Assembly (NCBI RefSeq): GCF_020194175.1
Contig: NZ_JADYVX010000035.1
Span: 1-64,000, forward strand
Direction: 5' to 3'
Origin: Bradyrhizobium sp. BRP22
GTDB lineage: Bacteria; Pseudomonadota; Alphaproteobacteria; Rhizobiales; Xanthobacteraceae
DNA: 64,000 bases
Made by a program: the position numbers and the translations under genes. Below the pieces are notes generated by a model. It was not told where the DNA came from. It saw only the letters and a program-made list of their open reading frames with translations, and did no database searches. Below, piece by piece: positions 33,840 to 42,855 of the stretch (its first letter is position 1; the number at the start of each line of letters is the position of its first letter).

Positions 33840-35321
33840 TCAAACCCCGATCGCGTTCCTCGCCACCACGTCGCGATAGAATGTCGCGCTCAGTTTCGGC
33901 GCGCGCGCTTGCGTCTCGAAGTCCACGCGGTAGAGCCCGAAGCGTTTTCCGTAGCCGAAGATCCATTCGAAATTGTCCATCAGGCTCCAGAGGAAATAGC
34001 CGCGCACCGGGACGCCCTCCGAGGTTGCGCGCTGGAGCTGCATCAAATAGTTGCGCAGATACATGATGCGGTCGAGATCGTAGACGTTGCCGTCGGCCGT
34101 GAGCTTGTCGTCCGACGAGGTGCCGTTCTCGCTGATGTAGATATTCTCGATGTTCCAGATCTTCGCCGCGAGCCTCGGCGCCCAGTAGATCGTCTCCGGG
34201 CCGACCCGTAGCCATTCCGAATTCATGTGCGGGAACGAGGTCGGGAACGGCAGCACATTGAAGTGCGGCTTGCGGTCGGACGCCGTGATGTAGAATTGCG
34301 GCGCGTAGATATTGAGCCCGACGAAATCGTTCGGCGAAGCGATGATCTTCAGTTCCTCGGGCGTGAATTTGGGCGCATTGGCGCCGGCATATTCGAGGAA
34401 GCCCTCGGTGTATTTGCCCTCCAGGATTACGCCGAGGAAGCCTGCGTTCAATTCGCGCGTGGCGATCTCGGCAGCGCGGATGTTTTCCGCCGTCGCGATC
34501 GCGGGCACGCAGGCCGCGATATTCTCTGCAACGCCGACCTTGGTGCCGGCGCGCCCGCCGGCGCGGATCGCCTGCACCGCGAGCCCATGGCCGAGCGCGA
34601 CGTGATGGCGGACCTGGTTCAATTGCGCAGCCGGCAGTTTGAGCCCGGGGGCGTCGATGCCCCAGCCATAGCCGAAATTGACGAACCTGCCGGCCTCGTT
34701 GACGGTGAAGATGTTCTTCACTCGGTCGGTAATGCGCTCGGCCACGTAGGCCGCGTAGTCACCGAACGCCTTTGAGGTTTCGCTCGATCGCCAGCCGCCG
34801 ATGCGATCTTCCAGCGCTTGCGGCAGGTCCCAGTGATAGAGCGTGGCGTAGGGCTCGATGCCGTTCGCGAGCAATTCGTCGATCAGGCGGTTGTAGAAGT
34901 CGAGTCCCTTCGGGTTCGGCCGGCCCGTGCCTTCCGGAAACACCCGCGGCCAGGCGATCGAGAAGCGATAGGCCTTGACGCCGAGATCCCTGATCAGCGC
35001 GACATCCTGCTTGTAGCGATGATAGTGCTCGTTGGCGCGATCGCCATTGCTGTTGTCTTCGATCTTGCCAGGCGTGTGGCTGAAGGTGTCCCAGATCGAG
35101 CGGCCGCGGCCGTCCTCGTTCACCGCCCCTTCGATCTGGTAGGACGATGTCGCGGTGCCCCAGATAAAGCCCGCGGGAAAAGGGCTGGGCGCATGCGGGT
35201 CGGCGGCCGCGGCCGGCGTCGCGTTGTTCTCTGCGGCAGAAGCGGCCGGCGCCGCCGCCATGCCGAGCGCGGAAATGCCCGCAAGCTTGGCGAAATGCCG
35301 GCGCGAAAATCTACCGAACAT
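33840..35321 (-). CDS. Tat-exported GH1 family beta-glucosidase
   Basis: 493 residues from the ATG at 35321. The Tat signal has SRRHFAK at 6-12, a hydrophobic stretch and an AASA cleavage site. The GH1 barrel follows from about residue 48 (FIWGTATSSYQIEGA). Acid/base E209 is in TVNE and nucleophile E398 in ISENG; both are intact. It hydrolyses terminal beta-glucosidic bonds, here in the periplasm. The start overlaps the GH16 stop by 11 bases and has GGAG upstream, so the two are coupled. Together they could cut beta-glucan to oligosaccharides and then glucose. Confidence 0.93.
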   Translation of the reverse strand: MFGRFSRRHFAKLAGISALGMAAAPAASAAENNATPAAAADPHAPSPFPAGFIWGTATSSYQIEGAVNEDGRGRSIWDTFSHTPGKIEDNSNGDRANEHYHRYKQDVALIRDLGVKAYRFSIAWPRVFPEGTGRPNPKGLDFYNRLIDELLANGIEPYATLYHWDLPQALEDRIGGWRSSETSKAFGDYAAYVAERITDRVKNIFTVNEAGRFVNFGYGWGIDAPGLKLPAAQLNQVRHHVALGHGLAVQAIRAGGRAGTKVGVAENIAACVPAIATAENIRAAEIATRELNAGFLGVILEGKYTEGFLEYAGANAPKFTPEELKIIASPNDFVGLNIYAPQFYITASDRKPHFNVLPFPTSFPHMNSEWLRVGPETIYWAPRLAAKIWNIENIYISENGTSSDDKLTADGNVYDLDRIMYLRNYLMQLQRATSEGVPVRGYFLWSLMDNFEWIFGYGKRFGLYRVDFETQARAPKLSATFYRDVVARNAIGV

Positions 35322-36324
35322 CGGTCTCTCCGGTCGGGATGGCATCAATCTGGTAGGCCGAGATCCGGTCGATCTCGAAGGCGACGCTCTGGGGCGAACT
35401 GGTATCGACGAAGCCGACGCCAAGAAAGAACTTCGAGCCCATCGCCAGATTGACGATCATGTACATGGGATCATCATATCCGATGGGAACCTCGATATCG
35501 GCCACCGGCTTGCGGTCGATGAAATAGATCAGGCGGTCCTCTTGCCACAGCACACCGTAATTGTGGAATTCGGAATCCGCGCCTGGCACCGTGAAATCAA
35601 ATCCGCAGGACTGGATGCGCTGGGTCGACGGAATCCGCCAGTGCGTCGTCATCACGATGTCGCCGGGCCGCTCGCCCCGTCCTTCCACGACGTCGACTTC
35701 CGGGGGCCAGCCGCCGTCGTCGGCCAGCATCCAGAACGCCGGCCACACGCCGCGGCCGACCGGGATCTTCGCGCGGATTTCGAAATAGCCGTATTTCTGC
35801 GAGAACCTGCCCTGCGTCGTCAGGATACCCGAGACGTATTCGTTGTCGAACAGCGCCGGCTTCAGGTCGGGCGGCGTCCGGCTGGCGACGATCGACAACA
35901 CGCCATTGTGGACCCTGAACGGATCGAGCCCCAGCGGGGTATTCATTCTGCCGCCATAGCGCGGATCGACATAGATCTGCTGTTCGCCGTTGGCGCTGGT
36001 CTTGCGTTTGAAATCGGAGCCGTCGCCGCCCCAGTAGCGGGCCTCGGGCCACGCCGCGCCGCCGGCATAATGCGGCACCCACCTTTCTCGCGCCAGCGGA
36101 TGTTCGTTGAAATCGTCGCTGAAAGTGCGATGCGTGGGCAGGAAGGCGAGCGAGGTCGGCGGCTGATTCGCAACGCGGCGGCACTCGCTGGTGGTGGGGT
36201 CGGTAGTCACCTGCAACGTGAGCGTTGCCGGCGCCGCTTCGAGATCGTCCTGGGCGAGGGCGGGCGCCGTCATCGCGACATAACCGATCGCGAGCAGAAT
36301 TCTCGGGGTCAATTCGCCGATCAT
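35311..36324 (-). CDS. GH16 family endo-beta-glucanase-type hydrolase, exported
   Basis: 337 residues. The signal peptide covers 1-24 (ALA). The GH16 jelly-roll starts near SLAFLPTHRTFSDDFNE. The catalytic signature is E209-V-D211-V-V-E214, the ExDxxE form of 1,3- and 1,3-1,4-glucanases; WPAFWML just upstream and WRIPST downstream fit the substrate cleft. Relatives in rhizobia (ExoK, ExsH) trim exopolysaccharide, so a role on the cell's own glucans is as likely as nutrient use. It is the first gene of a two-gene operon with the GH1 beta-glucosidase. Confidence 0.9.
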   Translation of the reverse strand: MIGELTPRILLAIGYVAMTAPALAQDDLEAAPATLTLQVTTDPTTSECRRVANQPPTSLAFLPTHRTFSDDFNEHPLARERWVPHYAGGAAWPEARYWGGDGSDFKRKTSANGEQQIYVDPRYGGRMNTPLGLDPFRVHNGVLSIVASRTPPDLKPALFDNEYVSGILTTQGRFSQKYGYFEIRAKIPVGRGVWPAFWMLADDGGWPPEVDVVEGRGERPGDIVMTTHWRIPSTQRIQSCGFDFTVPGADSEFHNYGVLWQEDRLIYFIDRKPVADIEVPIGYDDPMYMIVNLAMGSKFFLGVGFVDTSSPQSVAFEIDRISAYQIDAIPTGETDVR

Positions 36325-36637
36325 CTCCGGCCTGCAGCGGGTGGGTTAATCCACGTTAACCTCTCGTGCCGCTGCTGGGCAAGACGCGTGGGTGCGGCAT
36401 ACGGGACACCGTGCCGGGAATGTGACGGCTCAGTGATCCAGGCGCCGGGAGGGATCGGTCATCTGATCGGCTATTCGGGAGAGGCTCGAGTTCGGCCCAT
36501 GAATGGCTCGCGGATAGAGTTCAACCGGATCTCTTGATGCTCGTGGCCTGTTGCAGCGGCGCCGCATTACGCTTTGCCTGCAACCGGCTCGCCCCTATAG
36601 TGATGTGTCAAAGACAGCATTGGTCCTGAGAGGTCAC
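36325..36637. other. Intergenic between divergent GH16 and pgm
   Basis: 313 bases with both promoters expected. 'ttaatccacgttaacct' near 36346 is AT-rich for the region and could be part of the GH16 promoter. No repeat or RNA was seen. Confidence 0.35.
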
Positions 36638-38281
36638 GTGACTGCACAAAATCCTGCAGCAGGCAAGCCGGTTGATCCCGCTTCGCTTGCGAACATCCCG
36701 CGGCTCGTCACGGCATATTTTGCATCAAAACCCGATCCCGCTGACGCCACCCAACGGGTCGCCTTCGGAACATCGGGCCATCGCGGTTCCTCGCTGCGGA
36801 ATTCCTTCAACGAGGATCATATCCTCGCGACCACGCAGGCGATCTGCGATTATCGCCGCGGGGCCGGACTGACCGGGCCGCTCTTCATCGGCATCGACAC
36901 CCATGCGCTGGCGGAGCCGGCGCTGGCGAGCGCGGTCGAGGTGTTCGCCGCGAACGGCGTCGAGATCATGATCGACGAGCGCGGCGGCTATACGCCGACG
37001 CCGGTGATCTCGCACGCGATCCTTACCTACAACAAGGGCAGGAGCTCCGGCCTCGCGGATGGCGTCGTCATCACCCCGTCACATAACCCTCCGGAAGACG
37101 GCGGCTACAAATATAACCCGCCGCATGGCGGACCCGCCGATACCGACGTCACCGGCATCGTCGAGAAGAACGCCAACGGCTACCTCGAAGCCAGCCTGAA
37201 GGGCGTCGCGCGGATGACTTACGACCGCGCGCGCAAGGCATCGTCGACGCATCTTTGTGATTACATCACACCCTATGTCGCCGATCTCGGCAACACGGTG
37301 GATCTGGCCTTGATCAAATCCGCCGGCGTCAGGATCGGCATCGATCCGCTCGGCGGCGCGGCGGTGCATTTCTGGCAGCCGATCATCGAGCGTTACGGCA
37401 TCAATGCCAGCGTGGTGAACGATGCGGTCGATCCGACCTTCCGCTTCATGACCGCGGACTGGGACGGCAAGATCCGCATGGATTGCTCCTCGCCTTACGC
37501 GATGGCGAGCCTGATCCGCATGCGCGACAAGTTCGACGTGGCATTCGCCAACGACACCGATGCTGACAGGCATGGCATCGTGACGCGCTCGAACGGCCTG
37601 ATGAACCCCAACCATTTCCTAGCGGTGTCGATCGCCTATCTGTTCGGCCAGCGCCCGCAATGGGGCGCCAACGCCGCGATCGGCAAGACCATCGTCTCGT
37701 CCTCGATCATCGACCGCGTGGCGAAGAAGCTGAATCGCAAGCTCGTAGAGACGCCGGTCGGCTTCAAATGGTTCGTCGAAGGTCTCGGCACCGGGGCATT
37801 CGGCTTCGTGGGCGAGGAGAGCGCCGGCGCCTCGTTCCTGAAGCGCGACGGTTCGGTGTGGACCACCGACAAGGACGGCATCATCATGGGCCTGCTTGCG
37901 GCGGAGATGATCGCCAGGACCGGGCACGATCCGAGCCATCTGTTCGCCGATCTCACCGCCGAGCTCGGCGTGCCCTTCTACGAGCGCATCGACGTCGAGG
38001 CGACGCCGAAGCAGAAGAGTGTGCTCAAGGCCGTGGGTCCGGAACAGCTCAACATGAAGGAACTCGCCGGCGAGCCGGTGCGCGCGGTCAGGACCAAGGC
38101 GCCGGGCAACGATCAGTCGTTCGGCGGCATCAAGGTCGAGACCGACTCAGGGTGGTTCGCGGCGCGGCCGTCGGGCACCGAGGATGTCTACAAGATCTAC
38201 GCCGAAAGCTTTCGCGGGGAAGATCACCTGAAGCGGATCCAGGGCGATGCGCAGGCCGCGATCGCGAAAGTTTTCGGATAG
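36638..38281 (+). CDS. pgm: Phosphoglucomutase (alpha-D-glucose phosphate specific)
   Basis: 547 residues from the GTG at 36638, which has GAGAGG at good spacing; this gives almost the length of E. coli Pgm (546), while the upstream ATG would add 29 unrelated residues. Active-site serine S148 is in TPSHNPPEDGG, the Mg site is FANDTDADRHG, and the sugar loop GEESAGASFL and phosphate loop RPSGTEDVYKIY are present. It interconverts glucose-1-P and glucose-6-P in the cytoplasm, feeding UDP-glucose and glycogen. It lies divergent from the glucan hydrolases, which release glucose, so a shared role in glucan turnover is plausible. Confidence 0.96.
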   Translation: MTAQNPAAGKPVDPASLANIPRLVTAYFASKPDPADATQRVAFGTSGHRGSSLRNSFNEDHILATTQAICDYRRGAGLTGPLFIGIDTHALAEPALASAVEVFAANGVEIMIDERGGYTPTPVISHAILTYNKGRSSGLADGVVITPSHNPPEDGGYKYNPPHGGPADTDVTGIVEKNANGYLEASLKGVARMTYDRARKASSTHLCDYITPYVADLGNTVDLALIKSAGVRIGIDPLGGAAVHFWQPIIERYGINASVVNDAVDPTFRFMTADWDGKIRMDCSSPYAMASLIRMRDKFDVAFANDTDADRHGIVTRSNGLMNPNHFLAVSIAYLFGQRPQWGANAAIGKTIVSSSIIDRVAKKLNRKLVETPVGFKWFVEGLGTGAFGFVGEESAGASFLKRDGSVWTTDKDGIIMGLLAAEMIARTGHDPSHLFADLTAELGVPFYERIDVEATPKQKSVLKAVGPEQLNMKELAGEPVRAVRTKAPGNDQSFGGIKVETDSGWFAARPSGTEDVYKIYAESFRGEDHLKRIQGDAQAAIAKVFG

Positions 38282-38299
38282 GGGCCTGCCGTCATCGCC

Positions 38300-39256
38300 A
38301 TGCGTATTCTGCTCACCGGTTCCTCCGGCTGGCTGGGGCGCTTCCTTGCGCCGAGATTGCGGCAAGCGGGCCATCATGTGACGGGCCTCGATATCGTCGC
38401 GGGCGAAGCGACTGATGTGGTCGGGTCGGTCGCCGACCGCGCGCTCGTCGAGCGGGTGTTCGCCGACTACGGCATCGAGGCCGTGATCCATGCGGGCGCC
38501 CTGCACAAGCCCGATATCGCGCGCTTTTCGCCGCAGGCATTTGTCGATGTCAACGTGTCGGGCACGCTCAATTTGCTGCAGGCCGCGGTCGCCGCGCGTC
38601 ATGATCGCTTCATCTTCACCTCGACGACCTCGTTGATGATCTCGCAGGCGATCAGGGAAGGCGAGGGACATGCTGCAGTGTGGCTCGACGAGACGGCGGG
38701 GCCGCTCGAGCCCCGCAATATCTATGGCGTGACCAAGCTCGCCGCCGAGGGACTGTGTCGCATCTATAGCCGGGAGCACGGGCTGAACTGCGCCGTGCTG
38801 CGCACCGGCCGCTTCTTTCCGGAGGAGGACGATACCGAGCGGGGCTTCGAAGGCGAGAATCTCAAGGCGAACGAATTTTTGCATCGCCGCCTCACCGTCG
38901 AGGACGCCGCGGACGCGCATCTGGCGGCGCTCGACAGGGCCAAAGGCTTCGAGATCTTCGTCATCAGCGCGCCGCCGCCTTTCGCGCCGGCCGAGGCCGA
39001 GGCGCTGAAATCGGACGCCGCAAGCGTGATCGCGCGCCATTTCCCCGATGCGGCAGCGCTCTACGCCAGGCGAAACTGGCGGTTACCGCACAGCATCGGC
39101 CGCATCTACGATCCCGCCAAGGCCGAGCGTCTGCTCGGCTTCCGCGCCCGGACCGATTTCGCTGAAGTGCTGGAGGCGCTGCGGGCCGGTGCGCCGCTTC
39201 CCTTCGCGCATGATCCCGACTATGTCTCGCCGTCCACGAGGTTGCAGCATGGCTGA
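38300..39256 (+). CDS. NAD-dependent epimerase/dehydratase family protein
   Basis: 318 residues, an extended SDR. TGSSGWLG (6-13) binds NAD. The catalytic serine/threonine cluster is in FTSTTSLM near 110, and YGVTK near 141-145 provides Tyr and Lys. The C-terminal half carries the usual substrate loop. It probably modifies a nucleotide sugar or sugar acid. It starts 18 bases after pgm and overlaps the next gene by 8 bases, so pgm-epimerase-aldolase may form one operon. The substrate is not visible. Confidence 0.88.
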   Translation: MRILLTGSSGWLGRFLAPRLRQAGHHVTGLDIVAGEATDVVGSVADRALVERVFADYGIEAVIHAGALHKPDIARFSPQAFVDVNVSGTLNLLQAAVAARHDRFIFTSTTSLMISQAIREGEGHAAVWLDETAGPLEPRNIYGVTKLAAEGLCRIYSREHGLNCAVLRTGRFFPEEDDTERGFEGENLKANEFLHRRLTVEDAADAHLAALDRAKGFEIFVISAPPPFAPAEAEALKSDAASVIARHFPDAAALYARRNWRLPHSIGRIYDPAKAERLLGFRARTDFAEVLEALRAGAPLPFAHDPDYVSPSTRLQHG

Positions 39257-40127
39257 TTTCCACGGCGTCTTTCCCTACCTGGTTTCGCCGCTCGATCCCG
39301 CCGGCCATATCCGCAGCGAGGTGCTGGGCCGGCTGTGCGATGACCTGATGAAGGCGGGCGTGCACGGATTGACGCCGCTCGGCTCGACCGGCGAATTCGC
39401 CTATCTCAACAATGCGCAACGCGCGCAGGTGGTGCACACGACCATCGAGGCGGCGGGTGGCCGCGTGCCGGTCGTTGCCGGCGTCGCCTCGACCTCGACG
39501 GCTGATGCGGTGGCGCAGGCCAAAACCTATCAGAAGCGTGGCGCCAGCGGCATTCTCGCGATCCTCGAAGCCTATTTCCCGCTGCCGGATGCGCAGGTCG
39601 AATCCTATTTCCGCGCCATCGCGGACGCGGTCGACATTCCCGTGGTGATCTACACCAACCCGCAATTCCAGCGTTCTGACCTGACGCTCGACGTCATCGA
39701 GCGCCTCGCCGCCCATCCGCGCATCGGCTACATCAAGGACGCCTCGACCAATACCGGCCGGCTGCTGTCGATCATGAACCGCTGCGGCGACAACATCAAA
39801 GTGTTCTCGGCTTCCGCCCATATTCCCGCGGCGGTGATGCTGATCGGCGGGCTGGGGTGGATGGCGGGCCCCGCCTGCATCATCCCGCGCCAGAGCGTCG
39901 AGCTCTACAACCTCTGCCGCCGCGGCCGCTGGGACGAGGCGATGGCGCTGCAGCGAAAGCTCTGGCGCATCAACGAGGCCTTTGCCCGCTTCAACCTCGC
40001 CGCCTGCATCAAGGCGGGCCTCTCGATCCAGGGCTACGACGTCGGCGACCCGATCCCGCCCCAGGCGCCGCTGACGAAAGAGCAGCGCAGGGTGGTGGAG
40101 GCCGCGCTGCAGGAGATCGGCTCTTAG
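39249..40127 (+). CDS. DHDPS/NAL family aldolase
   Basis: 292 residues from the ATG inside the end of the epimerase gene. It is a TIM-barrel class I aldolase of the dihydrodipicolinate synthase superfamily: pyruvate-binding GSTGEFAYL near 43-51, tyrosine in VIYTNP near 135, and the Schiff-base lysine in GYIKDAS near 160. True DapA is usually encoded elsewhere, and the coupling to an epimerase suggests a sugar-acid aldolase or dehydratase (KDG- or N-acetylneuraminate-like). Substrate unknown. Confidence 0.88.
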   Translation: MADFHGVFPYLVSPLDPAGHIRSEVLGRLCDDLMKAGVHGLTPLGSTGEFAYLNNAQRAQVVHTTIEAAGGRVPVVAGVASTSTADAVAQAKTYQKRGASGILAILEAYFPLPDAQVESYFRAIADAVDIPVVIYTNPQFQRSDLTLDVIERLAAHPRIGYIKDASTNTGRLLSIMNRCGDNIKVFSASAHIPAAVMLIGGLGWMAGPACIIPRQSVELYNLCRRGRWDEAMALQRKLWRINEAFARFNLAACIKAGLSIQGYDVGDPIPPQAPLTKEQRRVVEAALQEIGS

Positions 40128-40142
40128 CTGCCGCTCTCTCCA

Positions 40143-40195
40143 CGTCATTGCGAGCCAACGGGTCGCGCGAACGCGCGCCCGTTGGCTCGCAATCA
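40143..40195. repeat. Inverted repeat, 'GTCATTGCGAG' family
   Basis: cgtcattgcgagccaacg is followed by a GC-rich centre and then cgttggctcgcaat, able to form a long hairpin. The outer motif matches the copies at 46434-46518 and 54268-54351. It lies after the aldolase gene and may also act as a transcription end. Confidence 0.65.
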
Positions 40196-40322
40196 TGAAT
40201 GGAGGGGGCCGCAGGGCATTCCCGATCGCGCTGGATTGAAAGAGCGTGACGAAAATGTTCGTTTTAAGCAGTCAATTGGCTCCCCACATTCGTTATGAGA
40301 CACAACGAGAAAGGGACCAGCC

Positions 40323-40568
40323 ATGAAACTCGCAGCAATGATGCTGGCGACTGCACTTGCTCTCTCGAGCACAGCGGCGCTGGCGCAAACAGCCGGAACT
40401 GCCGGATACGGGGCGGTCGTCGGGCCGTCAGTGGGATCGTATTATTGGCCATCGGTTGGCTCGACAAACGCGGTTCCCACCTGGAGGAATACGACAAATG
40501 CCGGCCCTCTGCCTGGTCGGCTGCAGTCGGGTAGTGCATCGATCGGCGCTTCCACGCTTCGCAGGTAG
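40323..40568 (+). CDS. Small secreted hypothetical protein
   Basis: 81 residues. A clear signal peptide (1-21, cut after ALA) is followed by a Gly/Ser/Thr-rich mature region with no cysteine (TAGYGAVVGPSVGSYYWP...). GAGAAAGGGA precedes the ATG. It looks like a small exported protein of unknown role. A strong hairpin follows the stop within about 40 bases. Confidence 0.6.
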   Translation: MKLAAMMLATALALSSTAALAQTAGTAGYGAVVGPSVGSYYWPSVGSTNAVPTWRNTTNAGPLPGRLQSGSASIGASTLRR

Positions 40569-40579
40569 GCCGCCTTAGA

Positions 40580-40610
40580 GTGGGCAAAGGCGCGCTTGCG
40601 CCGTGCCCAC
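40580..40610. terminator. Hairpin between convergent genes
   Basis: gtgggc (40580-40585) pairs with gcccac (40605-40610), and the inside ggcgcgcttgcgcc adds a second stem. The hairpin lies between the ends of the secreted-protein gene and the minus-strand ftsH paralogue, so it could end both transcripts. It also resembles a repeat common in Bradyrhizobium; no T run is seen. Confidence 0.5.
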
Positions 40611-40671
40611 CATTTCATGCTCCGCTCGTGAAGGTGCTCGCTTCGCTATGCGAACCCTGCAACTCTGCGGT

Positions 40672-42510
40672 TCACACCGCACGTAACCCCTCTGGCGTCT
40701 CGCGGATCAACGCTTCGAGATCGCGCTGCTCCAGCGTCTCCTTCTCCAGCAGCTTCTTCGCCGCGCGGTCGAGCACTGCGCGCCGCGCGCTCAGGATGCC
40801 CTGCGTGCGCTGGAACACACGCTCGACGATGTCGCGCACCTCGTGGTCGACGACAGCAGCGGTCTCTTCCGCATAGTCGCGTTCGGGCATGGGGTAGGGC
40901 CGGTCGGCTCCGGCCAGGAAATTGCCGGGCTCGCGGTCATAGGCGATGCTGCCGAGCTTTTCCGACATGCCATAGCGCGTCACCATGCTGCGGGCGATGT
41001 CGGTCACCCGGCGCAGGTCGTCGGCGGCGCCGGTGGAGAGATGGTCGAACACGATCAACTCGGCGACGCGGCCGCCGAGCAGCACCGCCATCTTGTTCTC
41101 CAGTTCCTCCTTCGTCATCAGGAAGCGGTCTTCGATCGGACGCTGGATGGTGTAGCCGAGCGCGCCGACACCGCGCGGAATGATCGAGACTTTGTGCACG
41201 GGATCGACGCCCGGCAGCGACAGCGCCACCAGCGCATGGCCCATCTCGTGATAGGCGACGATCTCGCGCTCCTTCGGGTTGAGCAGCCGGTTGCGCTTTT
41301 CCAGCCCAGCCACCATGCGCTCGATCGCATTGTTGAAGTCGCTCATGGTCACGGCCTCGCCGCCGCGGCGGGTCGCCAGCAGCGCGGCCTCGTTGACGAG
41401 GTTGGCGAGATCGGCGCCGGTGAATCCCGGCGTCAGCGCTGCAACCGCCTCGAGATCGACGCCCGGCGCAAGCTTCACCTTCTTGGCGTGGACGTTGAGG
41501 ATCTCGGTGCGTCCCTTTTTGTCCGGGCGATCGACCAGCACCTGGCGGTCGAAGCGGCCGGCGCGCAGCAGCGCGGGATCGAGGATTTCCGGCCGGTTGG
41601 TGGCGGCGAGGATGACGAGGCCGGAGCGCGAGTCGAAGCCGTCGAGCTCGACCAGGAGCTGGTTCAGCGTCTGCTCCTTCTCGTCATGGCCGCCGGCGAA
41701 CGGGCCGATGCCGCGGGCGCGGCCGAGCGCGTCGAGTTCGTCGATGAAGATGATCGCGGGCGCCTTCTGGTGCGCCTGCTGGAACAGGTCGCGCACGCGC
41801 GCCGCCCCGACGCCGACGAACATTTCGACGAATTCGGAGCCGGAGATCGAGAAGAAAGGCACCTTGGCCTCGCCGGCGACCGCCTTGGCAAGCAGCGTCT
41901 TGCCGGTGCCGGGCGGGCCGACCAGCAGCACGCCCTTGGGCATGCGGCCGCCGAGCCGGCCATAGTCGGTCGGGTTCTTCAGGAAATCGACCACCTCGCG
42001 CAATTCGTCCTTGGCTTCGTCGACGCCGGCCACATCGCTAAAATTCACGCCGGTGTCGGCCTCGACATAGATCTTGGCCTTGCTCTTGCCGATCGCCATC
42101 AGCCCGCCGCCGAGACCTCCACCTTGCGCGGCGCGCCTGGCGATGAACCACCACAGGCCGAAGAACAACAGCACCGGCATGACCCATGACAGGAGATCGC
42201 GCAGGAACGTGCTCTCGATCTGCCCGGTGAAGCGGACATTATGTTTCTCGAGCTCTTGCGCGACCTCCGGATCGACGCGCGTGGTGATGAACTGCTTCTG
42301 TCCGCCAGGCAGCGGCTCTTTCAACGTACCTTGAAGCGTGCGGTCTGAGATGCCGACGCTCTCGATCTTTCCCTCGCGCAGCAATTGCTGATATTCGCTA
42401 TAAGGGATAACGGCGATCTTGCTGGCGGTCGTGTATATGTACTGAATAAGCATGACCGCGAAGATCGCGGCGACCGCATATCCGATATTGAAACGCGTCT
42501 GCTTGTTCAT
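40672..42510 (-). CDS. ftsH: FtsH-family membrane ATP-dependent zinc metalloprotease
   Basis: 612 residues. TM1 (8-25), a small periplasmic domain, TM2 (104-124), then the AAA+ domain with GPPGTGKT (198-205) and Walker B IIFIDELD (253-260), the arginine finger region RAGRFDRQ, and the peptidase with HEMGH (421-425; HEAGH is usual) and the third zinc-ligand region GGRVAEL...GAADDLRRVT. It degrades membrane and regulatory proteins; in some proteobacteria FtsH also turns over RpoH. The Met in HEMGH and the lack of a long acidic C-tail suggest a second copy, not the main FtsH. It is divergent from the HtrA gene. Confidence 0.92.
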   Translation of the reverse strand: MNKQTRFNIGYAVAAIFAVMLIQYIYTTASKIAVIPYSEYQQLLREGKIESVGISDRTLQGTLKEPLPGGQKQFITTRVDPEVAQELEKHNVRFTGQIESTFLRDLLSWVMPVLLFFGLWWFIARRAAQGGGLGGGLMAIGKSKAKIYVEADTGVNFSDVAGVDEAKDELREVVDFLKNPTDYGRLGGRMPKGVLLVGPPGTGKTLLAKAVAGEAKVPFFSISGSEFVEMFVGVGAARVRDLFQQAHQKAPAIIFIDELDALGRARGIGPFAGGHDEKEQTLNQLLVELDGFDSRSGLVILAATNRPEILDPALLRAGRFDRQVLVDRPDKKGRTEILNVHAKKVKLAPGVDLEAVAALTPGFTGADLANLVNEAALLATRRGGEAVTMSDFNNAIERMVAGLEKRNRLLNPKEREIVAYHEMGHALVALSLPGVDPVHKVSIIPRGVGALGYTIQRPIEDRFLMTKEELENKMAVLLGGRVAELIVFDHLSTGAADDLRRVTDIARSMVTRYGMSEKLGSIAYDREPGNFLAGADRPYPMPERDYAEETAAVVDHEVRDIVERVFQRTQGILSARRAVLDRAAKKLLEKETLEQRDLEALIRETPEGLRAV

Positions 42511-42855
42511 GACCGCCCTCCGATCAACACCGACATGGGCCGCTGCAAGCGTCGGTCCATGGCCTTGGACGTGCCCCGCGGGCAGCCGACAATTTACCGT
42601 AATGGGACAACTAGCGCGCCACGGCCGGGTTTCAACCCTCCGCGCGACAAATGGCGCCGGGTCGCCAACGCGAAAAAAGCGCTAGAGCATGATCCGGAAA
42701 AGTGGAGACCGGTTTTCCGAAAAGATCATGTTCCAACAAAGAGATGAGATCGTGATCCGATTTGTGTAATCGGATCATGTTCTCATGCGACGCTGTGGTC
42801 AGTTCACGTAGCAGAAACCTCCTGCCAATTGTCGCGTTTGTTGCCAGGAGATCCG
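42511..42855. other. Intergenic between divergent ftsH paralogue and htrA, with repeat
   Basis: 345 bases. The left part should hold the ftsH promoter; the right part is largely occupied by a palindromic repeat (see 42683-42785). No RNA gene was seen. Confidence 0.4.
42683..42785. repeat. Palindromic repeat, 'AGAGCATGATCCGGAAAA' type
   Basis: agagcatgatccggaaaa (from 42684) faces ttttccgaaaagatcatg, giving a long imperfect palindrome; a second arm pair, 'gatcgtgatccgatt' and 'aatcggatcatgttct', follows. This element is widespread in Bradyrhizobium and other rhizobia. It sits in the promoter region of the htrA-like gene. Confidence 0.75.
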
